A stretch of 64,000 bases of DNA from DASCQC01 sp036012865 (GCA_036012865.1 DASCQC010000016.1:1-64000); one strand, 5' to 3'; shown: positions 35,844 to 45,234, numbered from the stretch's first letter. The notes: a model not told the origin generated them from the letters alone. Numbers and translations: made by a program.

Positions 35844-36632
35844 ATGATGGGTTATAAAAAATATATGCTAGCTTTTGTTTTGTTAGTTTCACCGTTGAGT
35901 TTTGCAAGTGCTAAGGACTGTGACAGTTTTCATGGTAAAACGAGTGATTGTGATCGAATTGGGGATGAGCTTTATGAGGAATATATAGAACGCAGCTGCC
36001 CTGTTTTTGATAGTTTAAGTGAAGATGAGGGCTGGCTGAGTGATCCTGACAAATTGGATGAAATGATTGCTCTTATGATCAAGCATACAGATTATGACTA
36101 CGAACTAGCTAAGAAAAAAGTGATAGAGACTTGTAAGAAATATGATTCTTCATTGGATAGTGTGAAAAACAACCCAAAAGAACTCGAGAGTGAGTGTATG
36201 AAAAAATTTAAAATGATATCTCGGCCAGAATGGCATACCTTGGACCGAAAAACCTCTCGTGTTGATATGATGAAAGTTCTGAATTATAAACGCCAACAAG
36301 AGCTTACCAAGCATGAAAAGAGCCAACAATATAGGATTGCCTACGATGTCTATGACAATAAGAATATACTGAGTCTAAATCGATGGCTAATGGCATTATT
36401 TTGGATGGATCATCCACACCATACGGGTAAGTCACCGAGTAGCTTAAAACCCAGTATATTTATGATGAATGACGTTGATTTTGAATCATTTGAGTACTTT
36501 ATATCAGCACCTAATGGTTATATACCTTGTGCGAATCCAGGTGAAGGTCAGTCATTGATGGAGTGTTCCGATATCAAGCAGCATGAAGAACATTGGAGTT
36601 ATTTAATCCTATGGAAAAAAATTATCAGATGA
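35844..36632 (+). CDS. Secreted Cys-rich protein, first part of a frameshifted gene
   Basis: The ATG at 35844 follows GAGGAG by 7 bases and begins MMGYKKYMLAFVLLVSPL, with a signal peptide cleaved at about SFASA. The mature part is acidic/basic mixed, with paired cysteines (DCDSFHGKTSDCD, RSCPVF, ETCKKY). At 36615-36621 an A7 run shifts it to a quick stop (KKIIR). With six A it would continue as LSDELKSHKFSGCDKID into the next frame and give about 470 residues. No family was recognised; similar secreted proteins occur in host-associated Legionellales, but that is only an impression. Confidence 0.6.
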   Translation: MMGYKKYMLAFVLLVSPLSFASAKDCDSFHGKTSDCDRIGDELYEEYIERSCPVFDSLSEDEGWLSDPDKLDEMIALMIKHTDYDYELAKKKVIETCKKYDSSLDSVKNNPKELESECMKKFKMISRPEWHTLDRKTSRVDMMKVLNYKRQQELTKHEKSQQYRIAYDVYDNKNILSLNRWLMALFWMDHPHHTGKSPSSLKPSIFMMNDVDFESFEYFISAPNGYIPCANPGEGQSLMECSDIKQHEEHWSYLILWKKIIR

Positions 36633-37260
36633 GCTAAAGAGTCACAAATTTTCCGGTTGTGATAAGATTGATGTTTTGTATCGGTTGTTGCAAGCGGGAC
36701 AGCATAAGAGTTCAAAACTAAGTTTATCCTATTTATATGGATCTTACAATCTGTGCAAGGTTCCTAAGGACTTTTTTGAGGTAGGTAAAGTAGATGAAGA
36801 CTCTGGATATAATCGATATGAGCATTACACTCTTATGTTTCATGAGGAACGTTTTAAACACTTAACAAAATGTAGGGATTCTAAAGCGCTAGCAGAAAAG
36901 CGATCTTGTCTTTTTGAGGTTTTGTATCCTGAAGACGTAAGATATATAAACTATATGCCTCAGGATTTGAAGTATGTCATGTATGACAATTATAAACAAA
37001 CTGTGCATGACTGCGTCTTTGAGTATGAGAAGCTGCACAAGCGTGGAGGGATATGGCAGGGCCAAGATTTATTATTTCAGTGTCATAAATTTCTCTTTTG
37101 GGGTTCTATCTATGACCGCTTTAATCATGACGATAAAAATATTGATATTGATTATCTTGACTCTAAAAACAATCAGGCTCTCTTGAATAAGCTAAAAGAA
37201 AGAGATGTTTACCTCGAGAATAGAGGGGGTATTTGTTTTGATGAATATAAGAGCCCTTAA
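36633..37260 (+). pseudogene. Second part of the frameshifted Cys-rich secreted gene
   Basis: The frame is open from upstream of 36622 (LSDELKSHKF) to 37260, but its first start codon is a TTG at 36676 without a ribosome site. It carries more cysteines (SGCDK, LCKVP, TKCRDSK, RSCLFEV, HDCVFEY, QCHKF, GGICFDE), consistent with the secreted first part. It is not an independent gene. Expression as one protein needs a one-base slip at the A7 run (36615-36621) or correction of a sequencing error. Confidence 0.6.
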
Positions 37261-37303
37261 AATATTCCAGCTCAAATGAAGTTAAGGGGATCTGGTTTAG
37301 TAA

Positions 37304-37912
37304 TCATTCAATGAGCCAGTTTTGCAGAACAGAGAAGACTTCTTCTATTCCAGTTGATTTTTGAGCTGAAAATAGAATGGCTTTCGAATGATAGTTATCC
37401 ACCTCTTTTTGGAGAGAAAGGAGTGTTTGTTTGCACTTGCCATAGCCAAGCTTATCAGCTTTATTCAGGATAATAAGGCTGGGCATTTTATGTTGAGAGC
37501 ACCAATTGAGCAACCAGTGATCGGTTTCTTTAAAGGGATGACGAATGTCCATAATGATAATGAGACCTACTAGGCTTTTACGCTGAGCTAGGTAGTCATT
37601 CATCATTTTTGGCCAAGATTTTTGTGTTGCTTTCGAGACTTTTGCATAACCATAACCTGGAAGGTCGACAAGCCTTCGAGTTTCATCTAGATCAAAAACA
37701 TTAATGGCTTGAGTTCTTCCAGGCGTTTTACTTGTTCTGGCTACGCTGCTTTGAGTTAGGCAGTTAAGGGTGCTAGACTTCCCAGCATTAGATCTCCCCA
37801 CAAAAGCCACCTCTTTGCCGTTATCCTCCAAGAGTTTTTGGACAGAGGGAACGGATAAAGAAAAGGAGGCTTTATGCAGTAATGACTTAATGTTATTTGG
37901 TTGTTTCTTCAC
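37304..37912 (-). CDS. engB: Ribosome biogenesis GTPase EngB/YsxC
   Basis: EngB is a small GTPase for 50S subunit assembly. 202 residues with G1 GRSNAGKSS at 39-47, G2 near KTPGRTQ, G3 DLPGYGYAK at about 83-91, G4 NKADKL near 149 and G5 SAQKSTG near 182. Normal length. Its start overlaps the end of fba by 20 bases on the same strand, so the two are probably one transcript. No anomaly. Confidence 0.95.
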   Translation of the reverse strand: MKKQPNNIKSLLHKASFSLSVPSVQKLLEDNGKEVAFVGRSNAGKSSTLNCLTQSSVARTSKTPGRTQAINVFDLDETRRLVDLPGYGYAKVSKATQKSWPKMMNDYLAQRKSLVGLIIIMDIRHPFKETDHWLLNWCSQHKMPSLIILNKADKLGYGKCKQTLLSLQKEVDNYHSKAILFSAQKSTGIEEVFSVLQNWLIE

Positions 37913-38975
37913 GATTTATGACAGGTTTGTAGGCGTTGTTTCGATAGTTTGACCACATGGTTTCAGTGTTGAGTATTTTAATCTTATCTGCCCAACCCGC
38001 TGTATGGAATGACTCTAAGCGAGCCTTGCAGACCTGTTGCATGGCTGTTGAGGCTTCTTTTAAGTATTTTCTAGGGTCAAACTCACTGGGGTTTTGTGCC
38101 ATGAATCGACGAATGGCTGCGGTGGAAGCTAATCTTAGGTCGGTATCAATATTGACTTTCCTGACACCATATCGGATGCCCTCTTGGATTTCTGATACAG
38201 GCACACCATAGGTCTCGGGTATTTGTCCTCCGAACTCATTAATGATGTCTAACAAGTCTTGGGGTACTGAGGATGATCCATGCATAACAAGGTGGGTGTT
38301 AGGGATGCGCGCATGAATGGCTTTAATTCGGTCAATGGCTAAAACTTCACCGGTAGGCGGGCGTGAGAATTTATAGGCACCATGGCTTGTTCCAATGGCA
38401 ATGGCTAAGGCATCGACTTCAGTTTGAGCTACAAATTGAGCGGCTTCTTCTGGGTCGGTTAGCATTTGCTCATGAGATAATGTGCCTTCTGCACCAGAAC
38501 CATCCTCTTCACCTGCTTGACCTGTTTCTAAGGAGCCCAGGCATCCTAACTCTCCTTCTACAGAGACCCCACAAGCATGGGCCATTTGGACGGTTTCACG
38601 TGTAACATTAACATTGTAATTAAAGTCAGCGGGTGTTTTCATGTCTTCTTTGAGAGAGCCATCCATCATGACGGAGGTAAACCCTAACTGGATGGACCGT
38701 TGGCAAACTGAGGGAGATGCGCCATGATCTTGGTGTAAGCAGATTGGGATGCTGGGCCATTCACGTTGGGCAGCTTCAGCAAGGCTGCGGATAAATTCTG
38801 GGCCTGCATATTTTCTTGCGCCCGCGGAAGCTTGAATAATGACGGGGCTGTTGGTTTCTTCTGCTGCCAGCATAATGGCTCGGATTTGTTCGAGGTTATT
38901 GACATTGAAAGCCGGCACGCCATAGCCGTTTTCGGCGGCATGGTCCAAGAGTTGTCGCAATGTTATGAAGGCCAT
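37893..38975 (-). CDS. fba: Fructose-bisphosphate aldolase, class II
   Basis: Splits or forms fructose-1,6-bisphosphate in glycolysis and gluconeogenesis, with Zn2+. 360 residues. Metal and catalytic motifs are present: LHQDHGASPS near 80-89, MMDGS, VEGELG, AIGTSHGAYK near 192-201, VMHGSSSVPQ and RKVNIDTDLRLA. This is the CbbA/FbaA-type class IIB layout. It is placed with pckA nearby, fitting a gluconeogenic carbon flow, but they are separate transcription units. Confidence 0.95.
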   Translation of the reverse strand: MAFITLRQLLDHAAENGYGVPAFNVNNLEQIRAIMLAAEETNSPVIIQASAGARKYAGPEFIRSLAEAAQREWPSIPICLHQDHGASPSVCQRSIQLGFTSVMMDGSLKEDMKTPADFNYNVNVTRETVQMAHACGVSVEGELGCLGSLETGQAGEEDGSGAEGTLSHEQMLTDPEEAAQFVAQTEVDALAIAIGTSHGAYKFSRPPTGEVLAIDRIKAIHARIPNTHLVMHGSSSVPQDLLDIINEFGGQIPETYGVPVSEIQEGIRYGVRKVNIDTDLRLASTAAIRRFMAQNPSEFDPRKYLKEASTAMQQVCKARLESFHTAGWADKIKILNTETMWSNYRNNAYKPVINREETTK

Positions 38976-38990
38976 AATGTTCTCCTAAGT

Positions 38991-39356
38991 TTATTTGGTT
39001 GAAAATGAATTGCCACACCCGCAGGTTGTTTTGGCATTTGGGTTTTTAATGATAAACTGTTCACCCATGGCATCTTGTTTGTAGTCCAAAGATGCGCCTG
39101 TTAAATATTGTAAGCTTATCATGTCAATGATGATATTGACGGAAGTATCGTGTTCACCTTTGCAGCAAAAGATTTGATCCCCTTGACGTGAATTATTTTG
39201 AAATTGTAGGCCGTATTGAAACCCATGGCATCCTCCTCCTTTAACGTAGATTTGGAACATTGTCTTGTCAGGGTGGGTTTCTTCTTGGGCTAAATTATGT
39301 ATTTTTTCGACGGCTTGTTGAGTTACATTAATAGGGCTTGCAGGTTGGGTTGTCAT
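38991..39356 (-). CDS. erpA: Iron-sulfur cluster insertion protein ErpA
   Basis: A-type carrier delivering Fe-S clusters to apoproteins. In bacteria with a mevalonate pathway it is not tied to IspG/IspH supply, unlike in E. coli. 121 residues with the three cluster cysteines C43 (GGGCHGFQYG), C112 and C114 (TCGCGNSF). It lies 15 bases upstream of fba. A short ORF overlaps its start codon by ATGA. Confidence 0.93.
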   Translation of the reverse strand: MTTQPASPINVTQQAVEKIHNLAQEETHPDKTMFQIYVKGGGCHGFQYGLQFQNNSRQGDQIFCCKGEHDTSVNIIIDMISLQYLTGASLDYKQDAMGEQFIIKNPNAKTTCGCGNSFSTK

Positions 39357-39475
39357 ATTATTTGAGTGCTTAGGTTGCTAATATCATAGGGGGCAGCAGT
39401 GGCTGACACCGGGATGGCAAAACGGCTTGATATGAGGATAAAAAATGCCATGCCAATGATTTGTTGCTTTGTCAT
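39353..39475 (-). CDS. Possible 40-residue exported peptide coupled to erpA
   Basis: An ORF from an ATG at 39475 encodes MTKQQIIGMAFFILISSRFA followed by IPVSATAAPYDIS and a short tail. The first 25-30 residues look like a signal peptide with an ATA-type cleavage site. Its stop overlaps the erpA ATG (ATGA), suggesting translational coupling. The ribosome site is poor (AGAGCG). It is too short for firm support. Confidence 0.3.
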   Translation of the reverse strand: MTKQQIIGMAFFILISSRFAIPVSATAAPYDISNLSTQII

Positions 39476-39571
39476 AAGATTCGCTCTAAAGTAACTACTG
39501 TACCACATCCTAAGTTAAATGCAAATTTAGGCTGTTTTGTTATATTAATCACTTGCTTGGTGTTTGTCTAG

Positions 39572-39997
39572 ATGTTTTTTTTATGGGTTAAAGTAATTCA
39601 TGTTGTGGCCATGACCTCATGGTTTGCAGGGTTGTTCTATTTACCCAGGTTATTTGTCTATCATGCGCAGACAGAAGACATTGAAGGAAAGAATCGTTTT
39701 AATATCATGCAAAGGAAGTTATTGAATTTTATTATGACGCCAGCAGCTCTGGTAACAGTTCTATCCGGTTGGGCTATGATTGATATGTTGCCCATGTATT
39801 TATCGAAGCCTTGGATGCATGCTAAGCTGTTATGTGTTTTCATCTTAGTACTGTATCATTTGCACTGTTATCGATTGGTCAGGTTGTTTGAGGAAAATAA
39901 TAATACATATTCTCACAAGTTTTATCGTTTTTATAACGAGATCCCCACTGTTTTGTTGATTCTGATTGTTATTTTGGTGATTGTGAAACCTATTTGA
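39572..39997 (+). CDS. hemJ: Protoporphyrinogen oxidase HemJ
   Basis: HemJ oxidises protoporphyrinogen IX to protoporphyrin IX in heme synthesis and is an inner-membrane protein. 141 residues: VKVIHVVAMTSWFAGLFYLPRLFVYH (an HemJ hallmark with the conserved His near residue 10), LMTPA-like IMTPAALVTVLSG, and KPWMHAKLL with conserved His and Lys near 73-76. Four membrane spans. It runs convergent with proC and overlaps it by 8 bases at the 3' ends. Confidence 0.92.
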   Translation: MFFLWVKVIHVVAMTSWFAGLFYLPRLFVYHAQTEDIEGKNRFNIMQRKLLNFIMTPAALVTVLSGWAMIDMLPMYLSKPWMHAKLLCVFILVLYHLHCYRLVRLFEENNNTYSHKFYRFYNEIPTVLLILIVILVIVKPI

Positions 39998-40754
39998 AGC
40001 TGTTGCCTATCTCAAGGCTTCTGGTTTTAGCGGCCATAATCATTTGGGTTAGCATGGTTTTGATGAGGGTGTCTTGCCATGAGTTAAGGGCGGCCTCGGT
40101 TGTTCCTTGGGGGCTTTGAATGTGTTGTATGATTTCTGAAAGAGGGGCGGCTTCACTCAAGGTGCTGGCTGCTTGTAATGAGGCTTTGGACCACTTTTCT
40201 GAAGAGGCCTTATCTAGACCGAGTTCCTGCAAAGACGTTTCAAGTGCAGAGGCAAAAGCGATAAAATAGGCAGGACCACTCCCAACCACTGCCGTGAATA
40301 AGTGAAAGTCATGTTCTGAATTGACCCAAAAACATTCGCCAATATCATTCCAAAGGTTTTCAATAGGCCGTTGTTCTTGGGGGGTGACTTGGGGGGAAAA
40401 AATGGCCGTGAGGCCTTTTTTGTCTTGGACGGCAAGGTTGGGCATTGATCTTAGAACTTTGCTGTGATTTAATTCTTGAGTTAGCTGTTGATGAGAGATA
40501 CCTGCGGCAACACTCATTACCCAGTTGTTGGGATGAAGGTGTTTTTTCAATTGCTGACATGTCCCAGGAATATCGTGAGGCTTAACGGCTAAGATATAGG
40601 TGTTTTCTTCTGATTTTTTAATGTTGTTTATGCCGTCAATATCTGTGAACTCAGAGAGCGTTGTACTTTTATGAACAACGGCAACGGAAAACGATGATTT
40701 CCACCCATGGGCCAATGCTTGGCCCATGGATCCGAAGCCAATAATAACGATCAT
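39990..40754 (-). CDS. proC: Pyrroline-5-carboxylate reductase
   Basis: Last step of proline synthesis. 254 residues with the N-terminal Rossmann motif IGFGSMGQALAHGW, VKPHDI near 53-58, the conserved GSGPAYFIAFASALE near 157-171, and SPQGTTEAAL near the end. Slightly shorter than E. coli ProC (269). Its ATG overlaps the pckA stop (ATGA). Convergent with hemJ. Confidence 0.93.
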   Translation of the reverse strand: MIVIIGFGSMGQALAHGWKSSFSVAVVHKSTTLSEFTDIDGINNIKKSEENTYILAVKPHDIPGTCQQLKKHLHPNNWVMSVAAGISHQQLTQELNHSKVLRSMPNLAVQDKKGLTAIFSPQVTPQEQRPIENLWNDIGECFWVNSEHDFHLFTAVVGSGPAYFIAFASALETSLQELGLDKASSEKWSKASLQAASTLSEAAPLSEIIQHIQSPQGTTEAALNSWQDTLIKTMLTQMIMAAKTRSLEIGNSFK

Positions 40755-42313
40755 GAACTGGTGGCAAGCTCAATAATAGACGGGCTTCCTTCAAGAAGGG
40801 TTTCAGAAGTTTCAAAGCGTTTAAAGTTCTCTTGAAATTGTTCGATAAGGATGTTGGCTTGATCGTTGTAGGCTTGCAATGAGCTCCACCCATGCTGAGG
40901 GTTAAGGTAATGGTCTTCAAGGCCAGGAAGCTCGGTAGGAACAGATAGATTAAAACCACTAAGAGTTGTGGTTGGAGCTTTGAGAATGGATTCATCGGTG
41001 ATGGCATTAATGATGTTTCGGGTGGTCGTTATATCAAAGCGCTCACCCCCTTGACCATAGGCTCCACCAGTCCAGCCAGTGTTAACTAAGTAGACGTTAG
41101 CTTGGGTTTCGCTGAGCCGTTTCATTAATAGTTCAGCATACACTTGCGGGGGTCTAGGGAAGAAAGGGGCACCAAAACAAGTGCTGAATGTGGGTTTGAT
41201 TTCTGAGGTTTGTCCCATCTCGGTGCTTCCTACAAGAGCTGTATACCCGCTTAGAAAGTAATAGGCAGCTTGAGTATGGGTTAATGATGATACAGCAGGT
41301 AAAACACCGTAGAGGTCGCAGCATAAGAACACAACAGACTTAGGTGTTGGGCCATGATTGCTTTCAATCCTTTGGGTAATGTGTGTTCGTGGGTAGGCTG
41401 CTCTTGTGTTTTTTGTCAAAGAGTCATTATTGAAGTCAGGTGTGCCGTCTTCAGTTAAGAATACATTTTCCATGACTGCGCCACGTTTCAGTGCTTTCCA
41501 TATGACCGGTTCTTTTTCTTTGGATAGGTTGATGCATTTTGCATAGCACCCGCCTTCAAAGTTAAACACACCCTTCGGACTCCAGCCATGCTCATCGTCT
41601 CCAATAATGGATCGATTGGGGTCGGATGATAGGGTGGTTTTTCCGGTTCCAGATAACCCAAAAAACAGTGTGACATCAGAACTGGTCCCCTGGTTGGCAG
41701 CACAATGCATAGGTAAGACATCTTTAGGGGGTAATAAATAATTTAACACAGTGAACATTGATTTTTTCATTTCACCGGCATAACGCATGCCAATAATTAA
41801 TACCTTTCTTTTTTCAAAATTGATGAAGACTCCTGCTTCACTATTTGTTGAGTATAGGTTTAAATCAATGTTGAAGTTGGGGGCACTCATAAGCTCCCAT
41901 TTTTGTGATGACGGGCCTTCAAAGGTTTTATCTATAAATAAGTTTTTTAAGAATAAATGATGCCAGGCTAATTCGGTTCGAACATTAACGCCCACCCCAA
42001 ATTCTTTAGAGGCGCCCACTGAAAAGTCACTGTTAAAATGGTTGCGTGTGTGTAGGTAATTTTCGGTTTGTTCCCAAAGCTCTATGAATTCTTTGGAAGA
42101 AAAGGGTTGATTGACAGAGCCCCAGTTGACGGATGATTTTGTGTGGCTATCTTCAATGATATAACGATCCTTGGGAGATCTTCCTGTTCTTTGACCAGTT
42201 TGTGTAGTCAGGACGCCGTCTTTGGTTGTGACACCTTCTTGGTTTTCTAGGGCATACTTCTGTAGATAGTCCCTGGAGGGGTGATATGTTACACTGGATG
42301 GTTGAATAGACAT
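40751..42313 (-). CDS. pckA: Phosphoenolpyruvate carboxykinase (ATP)
   Basis: Converts oxaloacetate to PEP with ATP, the entry to gluconeogenesis. This fits amino-acid-fed intracellular bacteria. 520 residues: TGRSPKDR near 43-50, the P-loop GLSGTGKT at 219-226, DDEHGW, TRAAYP near 302, and VNTGWTGGAYGQGGERF near 410-426. Normal length. ATGA overlap with proC implies one transcript. Confidence 0.97.
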   Translation of the reverse strand: MSIQPSSVTYHPSRDYLQKYALENQEGVTTKDGVLTTQTGQRTGRSPKDRYIIEDSHTKSSVNWGSVNQPFSSKEFIELWEQTENYLHTRNHFNSDFSVGASKEFGVGVNVRTELAWHHLFLKNLFIDKTFEGPSSQKWELMSAPNFNIDLNLYSTNSEAGVFINFEKRKVLIIGMRYAGEMKKSMFTVLNYLLPPKDVLPMHCAANQGTSSDVTLFFGLSGTGKTTLSSDPNRSIIGDDEHGWSPKGVFNFEGGCYAKCINLSKEKEPVIWKALKRGAVMENVFLTEDGTPDFNNDSLTKNTRAAYPRTHITQRIESNHGPTPKSVVFLCCDLYGVLPAVSSLTHTQAAYYFLSGYTALVGSTEMGQTSEIKPTFSTCFGAPFFPRPPQVYAELLMKRLSETQANVYLVNTGWTGGAYGQGGERFDITTTRNIINAITDESILKAPTTTLSGFNLSVPTELPGLEDHYLNPQHGWSSLQAYNDQANILIEQFQENFKRFETSETLLEGSPSIIELATSS

Positions 42314-42488
42314 TAAACGGGCTCCTTAAGGTCTCATATGGCCGTCATGATACTCATAGATAATGAAAAGAGCAAGTTCAAAAAGGAATATTATATTGAT
42401 CAGGGTGAATCATTGGCTAGGTTTATCATAAGGGGGCAAGGGTCAGGGTTTTTAAGTCAAGCTTAAGTCTGGCTTTAACTTTAAAAGG

Positions 42489-43340
42489 TTATGGGGACGG
42501 TAGAGCTTGGTTTAGGGCGAATGGCATGGGGGGAGGAGATTTTTCCCATAATGATATAACATGCCCTCCTAGCCCTGAACCTGTGGGCTTGCAGGCAATA
42601 GCGCCAGCATTGATAAGTGTGGAGATATGGTGTTCTGTTTGGGGGTCAATCAGTCCCCACTTAGAAAAACAAGTGTGCCCGTATAAGATGCATTTTTTTA
42701 AAGACTCAAAGGAATCGTTTTTAAAAGCATCGATGCCAAGCTTGGTGGCTTCTTCCATGAGCTTGTCAATGGATTGACTGGAGTCAAATTGTTTTCTAAA
42801 CCTGTCTACTTTTTCGACACATAGGTGGGTTTTGCTTTTTCTGCCAGTATAACTTATGTAGAGGTGAAAGTGTTTGTTAGGAAGTGTTGACCAGTTTTTG
42901 TTTTGGTAAATTAACCCTGTTGTTGCTAAACAGCCAGCGATATCAACACCGCTACTTTTTCCATGAAAGTTGTGTTCTAGCGTTTGTGCAGAATGGAATA
43001 TGTCATGGTGAGAAACCCAGTTATGATGAGCAGCCCATTTTGCTAAGATACTGCATAGCGCTCCGGAAAACCCCAGGCCTTGCCCTATGGGGATGCTATT
43101 GTTAAATTCTAAATTTTCAGCAGGGGTGTTATGTATTCCTAGGAGTTGCTTAAATTGATGAATGAGTTTGTTTAGTTCCTTAAGGTGGTCATGATTGCAC
43201 TTAATAGTGAATTGGCTACTTTGGTCAATAGAAAGTTTGAGTGTGAGGTTGGGGACAGGAAAAACCAGTGCTGGGTAGTTAAGAATAACACTATGTTCTC
43301 CGCTTAGTATCCATTTAGCATGAGTTGTTAGGTAGGTCAT
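42489..43340 (-). CDS. mvk: Mevalonate kinase
   Basis: Phosphorylates mevalonate to 5-phosphomevalonate. From the ATG at 43340 it is 283 residues of the GHMP family: HAKWILSGEHSVILNYPALV near the start, the ATP loop IPIGQGLGFSGALC near 88-101, and the C-terminal KPTGSGLGGHVISL. The TTG at 43346 is a weaker alternative. The gene lies on the same strand as mvaD-PMK-mvaA but is cut off from them by the opposite-strand gene at 43535-45187. It could also be another GHMP sugar kinase by motif alone, but context makes mevalonate kinase likely. Confidence 0.88.
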   Translation of the reverse strand: MTYLTTHAKWILSGEHSVILNYPALVFPVPNLTLKLSIDQSSQFTIKCNHDHLKELNKLIHQFKQLLGIHNTPAENLEFNNSIPIGQGLGFSGALCSILAKWAAHHNWVSHHDIFHSAQTLEHNFHGKSSGVDIAGCLATTGLIYQNKNWSTLPNKHFHLYISYTGRKSKTHLCVEKVDRFRKQFDSSQSIDKLMEEATKLGIDAFKNDSFESLKKCILYGHTCFSKWGLIDPQTEHHISTLINAGAIACKPTGSGLGGHVISLWEKSPPPMPFALNQALPSP

Positions 43341-43466
43341 GGGCAATGGTTTAGCTTAATAACAAGGAATAGTCAAGCAGGGTTTCTTGAATTTTTGTCT
43401 ATTGAGTTTTAAGGTCGTTTCACTGAGGGGGTGTATGTGTTTGATGTGTATGTATTATTCTTTTTG

Positions 43467-43496
43467 TTGCAAGTTTGTTGTTATTTGTGCTAAAAT
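43467..43496 (+). promoter_or_regulatory. Promoter upstream of the duplicated-hairpin effector-like gene
   Basis: TTGCAA at 43467-43472 and an extended -10, TGCTAAAAT (TAAAAT at 43491-43496), are 18 bases apart. AAGGTGGA lies before the ATG at 43535. Confidence 0.5.
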
Positions 43497-43534
43497 CGCT
43501 TGGAATAAACTTACAATTTAAAAAGGTGGATAAT

Positions 43535-45187
43535 ATGTTACGTGAATCAATTTATAATGTTGGGTATCAACTTTTTCAACTCGGAGTAGGTGTAGCTGCA
43601 GCTACGGGCACATTTGTTGCAACTCAAGGGTTGGGGTTGCCTGCACAGTACTTTCTTACTGCAATAGGTCTGCTCGCAGGCATCAGGACGGCTCCTCTTA
43701 TCAGCAGGGCTTGTTACAAAGCCTACGATTTATCATGGTCTATGATGTCAGGCGCATTTTCTTATGTGGGGGGACTGACTGATAAAGGTTATTTTCAACT
43801 CGGATTAGGTGTAGTAGCAGCTTGGGGTACATTTGTCGCAACTCAAGGGTTGGGGTATATTCCTGCACAGTATGTTCTTACTGCATTAGGTTCAGTCGTT
43901 GGTATAGAGGCGGGCCATTATATCGGCAAGGGTTGTTCCACTATCTTCAATAAATCAAAATCTATGATGACAGGTGCCTTTTCTTATGTGTTTGGACACA
44001 CTCAAAAACCTGAAGTTAAAGAATCTGTTAAAGAGTCAATACTTGATTTGAAGAGTGAGGCTTATACCCCAGAGAAAGAGATAGCCGCGGCAACGATGAA
44101 TAGATTTATTAGAGGTGGGTTGGTTCGAAATCGAAACAATCCAAGATATCAGTTTATAGCTGAGTTCGAAGATAAAGATAAGGCTAAGGTCAAGGAAATT
44201 TATAGTAAGCACATTCAACTTTTAAGCAAACTGGGACAGAGTTACTGGACGGAAGACACAAGCACGGAAGACACACGTGACAAGTCTTCTGTTTTTACGT
44301 TTACTAAAGATAAGCAACCCTTACCTACTCTTGACAATCTCAAGGCTCTTATCAACAAGAATGGCACTGATCATGCAGTCAAGTTTTTGGACAGTGCACT
44401 TGGGTACTCAGCTATGTTTGACGACATTAAAACAGAAGTCTTCAATGTGCTAGGTGCTGCTCAACCTGCTGACTTTCAACAAGAAGATGGTCTATTGGCT
44501 ACAAGTGCTAAGTACCTTGATAGTGCTCTTAACTCTGTGCTTAATACTAATATCAACACGGCCAAGCGTTTTAGTACTCCAACAAGCCCTATGAAGAAGA
44601 AAGCTAAGGGGAGCAATAATACAGTTTACCAACAACTAATCTCTACCTATCCAGGGTGGAAACACTACAAGGATCTATTTAATGTTGATGCTAGCGGCCC
44701 TTATTGTAGTAGCTTAGAGCAGTATCTGCTTCCTTTCTTTGGCATACGTAACAATATAACAAGTCGAGAGCAAGTAGATAATGTTTTAGCGTCAATAAGC
44801 ACATCTACACCTGATAGCAGTAACATAAACACTCATTTGAGTAGCACTAGCACTAGCGATATTGGTAGTGATGATGGGTTGAGCACGACACCACCTGTCG
44901 AGGCAGCATCTGTTTCATCAGTGAGTTTACAACTTGATACAACCAAGCCAGGAACTGTTGACAGTAGCGATGATGAATCTGTAGGTAAAAATCTAACAGA
45001 TAAGTCTAGAGCAGCTTTAGCTCAGATAAGTAGCAATGGAAGTAGCAATGGACCAGGTTTGTTTGATAATAGGACGATTGTTAATGAAGATACCCAAAAA
45101 AATCTGAGACAGCAGCTTCCAGAAAGCCTCCTACAGGCGATTAAAGGGAATCAAAGATCTGCTTCTCCGACTGGCTTGCAGACATAG
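43535..45187 (+). CDS. Protein with two tandem hydrophobic hairpin repeats, putative effector
   Basis: 550 residues from the ATG at 43535 (AAGGTGGATAAT upstream; the earlier TTG at 43475 lies in the promoter). The first 160 residues are two copies of a unit of about 75 residues. Both contain FQLG-x-GV-AA-x-GTFVATQGLG, PAQY-x-LTA and a SMM-GAFSYV block; each likely forms a membrane hairpin. The rest is soluble, with a Ser/Thr-rich C-terminal third. No known domain. It interrupts the mevalonate gene group on the opposite strand and ends at a clear terminator. Effector role is inferred. Confidence 0.65.
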   Translation: MLRESIYNVGYQLFQLGVGVAAATGTFVATQGLGLPAQYFLTAIGLLAGIRTAPLISRACYKAYDLSWSMMSGAFSYVGGLTDKGYFQLGLGVVAAWGTFVATQGLGYIPAQYVLTALGSVVGIEAGHYIGKGCSTIFNKSKSMMTGAFSYVFGHTQKPEVKESVKESILDLKSEAYTPEKEIAAATMNRFIRGGLVRNRNNPRYQFIAEFEDKDKAKVKEIYSKHIQLLSKLGQSYWTEDTSTEDTRDKSSVFTFTKDKQPLPTLDNLKALINKNGTDHAVKFLDSALGYSAMFDDIKTEVFNVLGAAQPADFQQEDGLLATSAKYLDSALNSVLNTNINTAKRFSTPTSPMKKKAKGSNNTVYQQLISTYPGWKHYKDLFNVDASGPYCSSLEQYLLPFFGIRNNITSREQVDNVLASISTSTPDSSNINTHLSSTSTSDIGSDDGLSTTPPVEAASVSSVSLQLDTTKPGTVDSSDDESVGKNLTDKSRAALAQISSNGSSNGPGLFDNRTIVNEDTQKNLRQQLPESLLQAIKGNQRSASPTGLQT

Positions 45188-45234
45188 ATTAATGTATTAA
45201 AAGGTAAAGTTTGATTTATCTTTTTAAGGAATTA

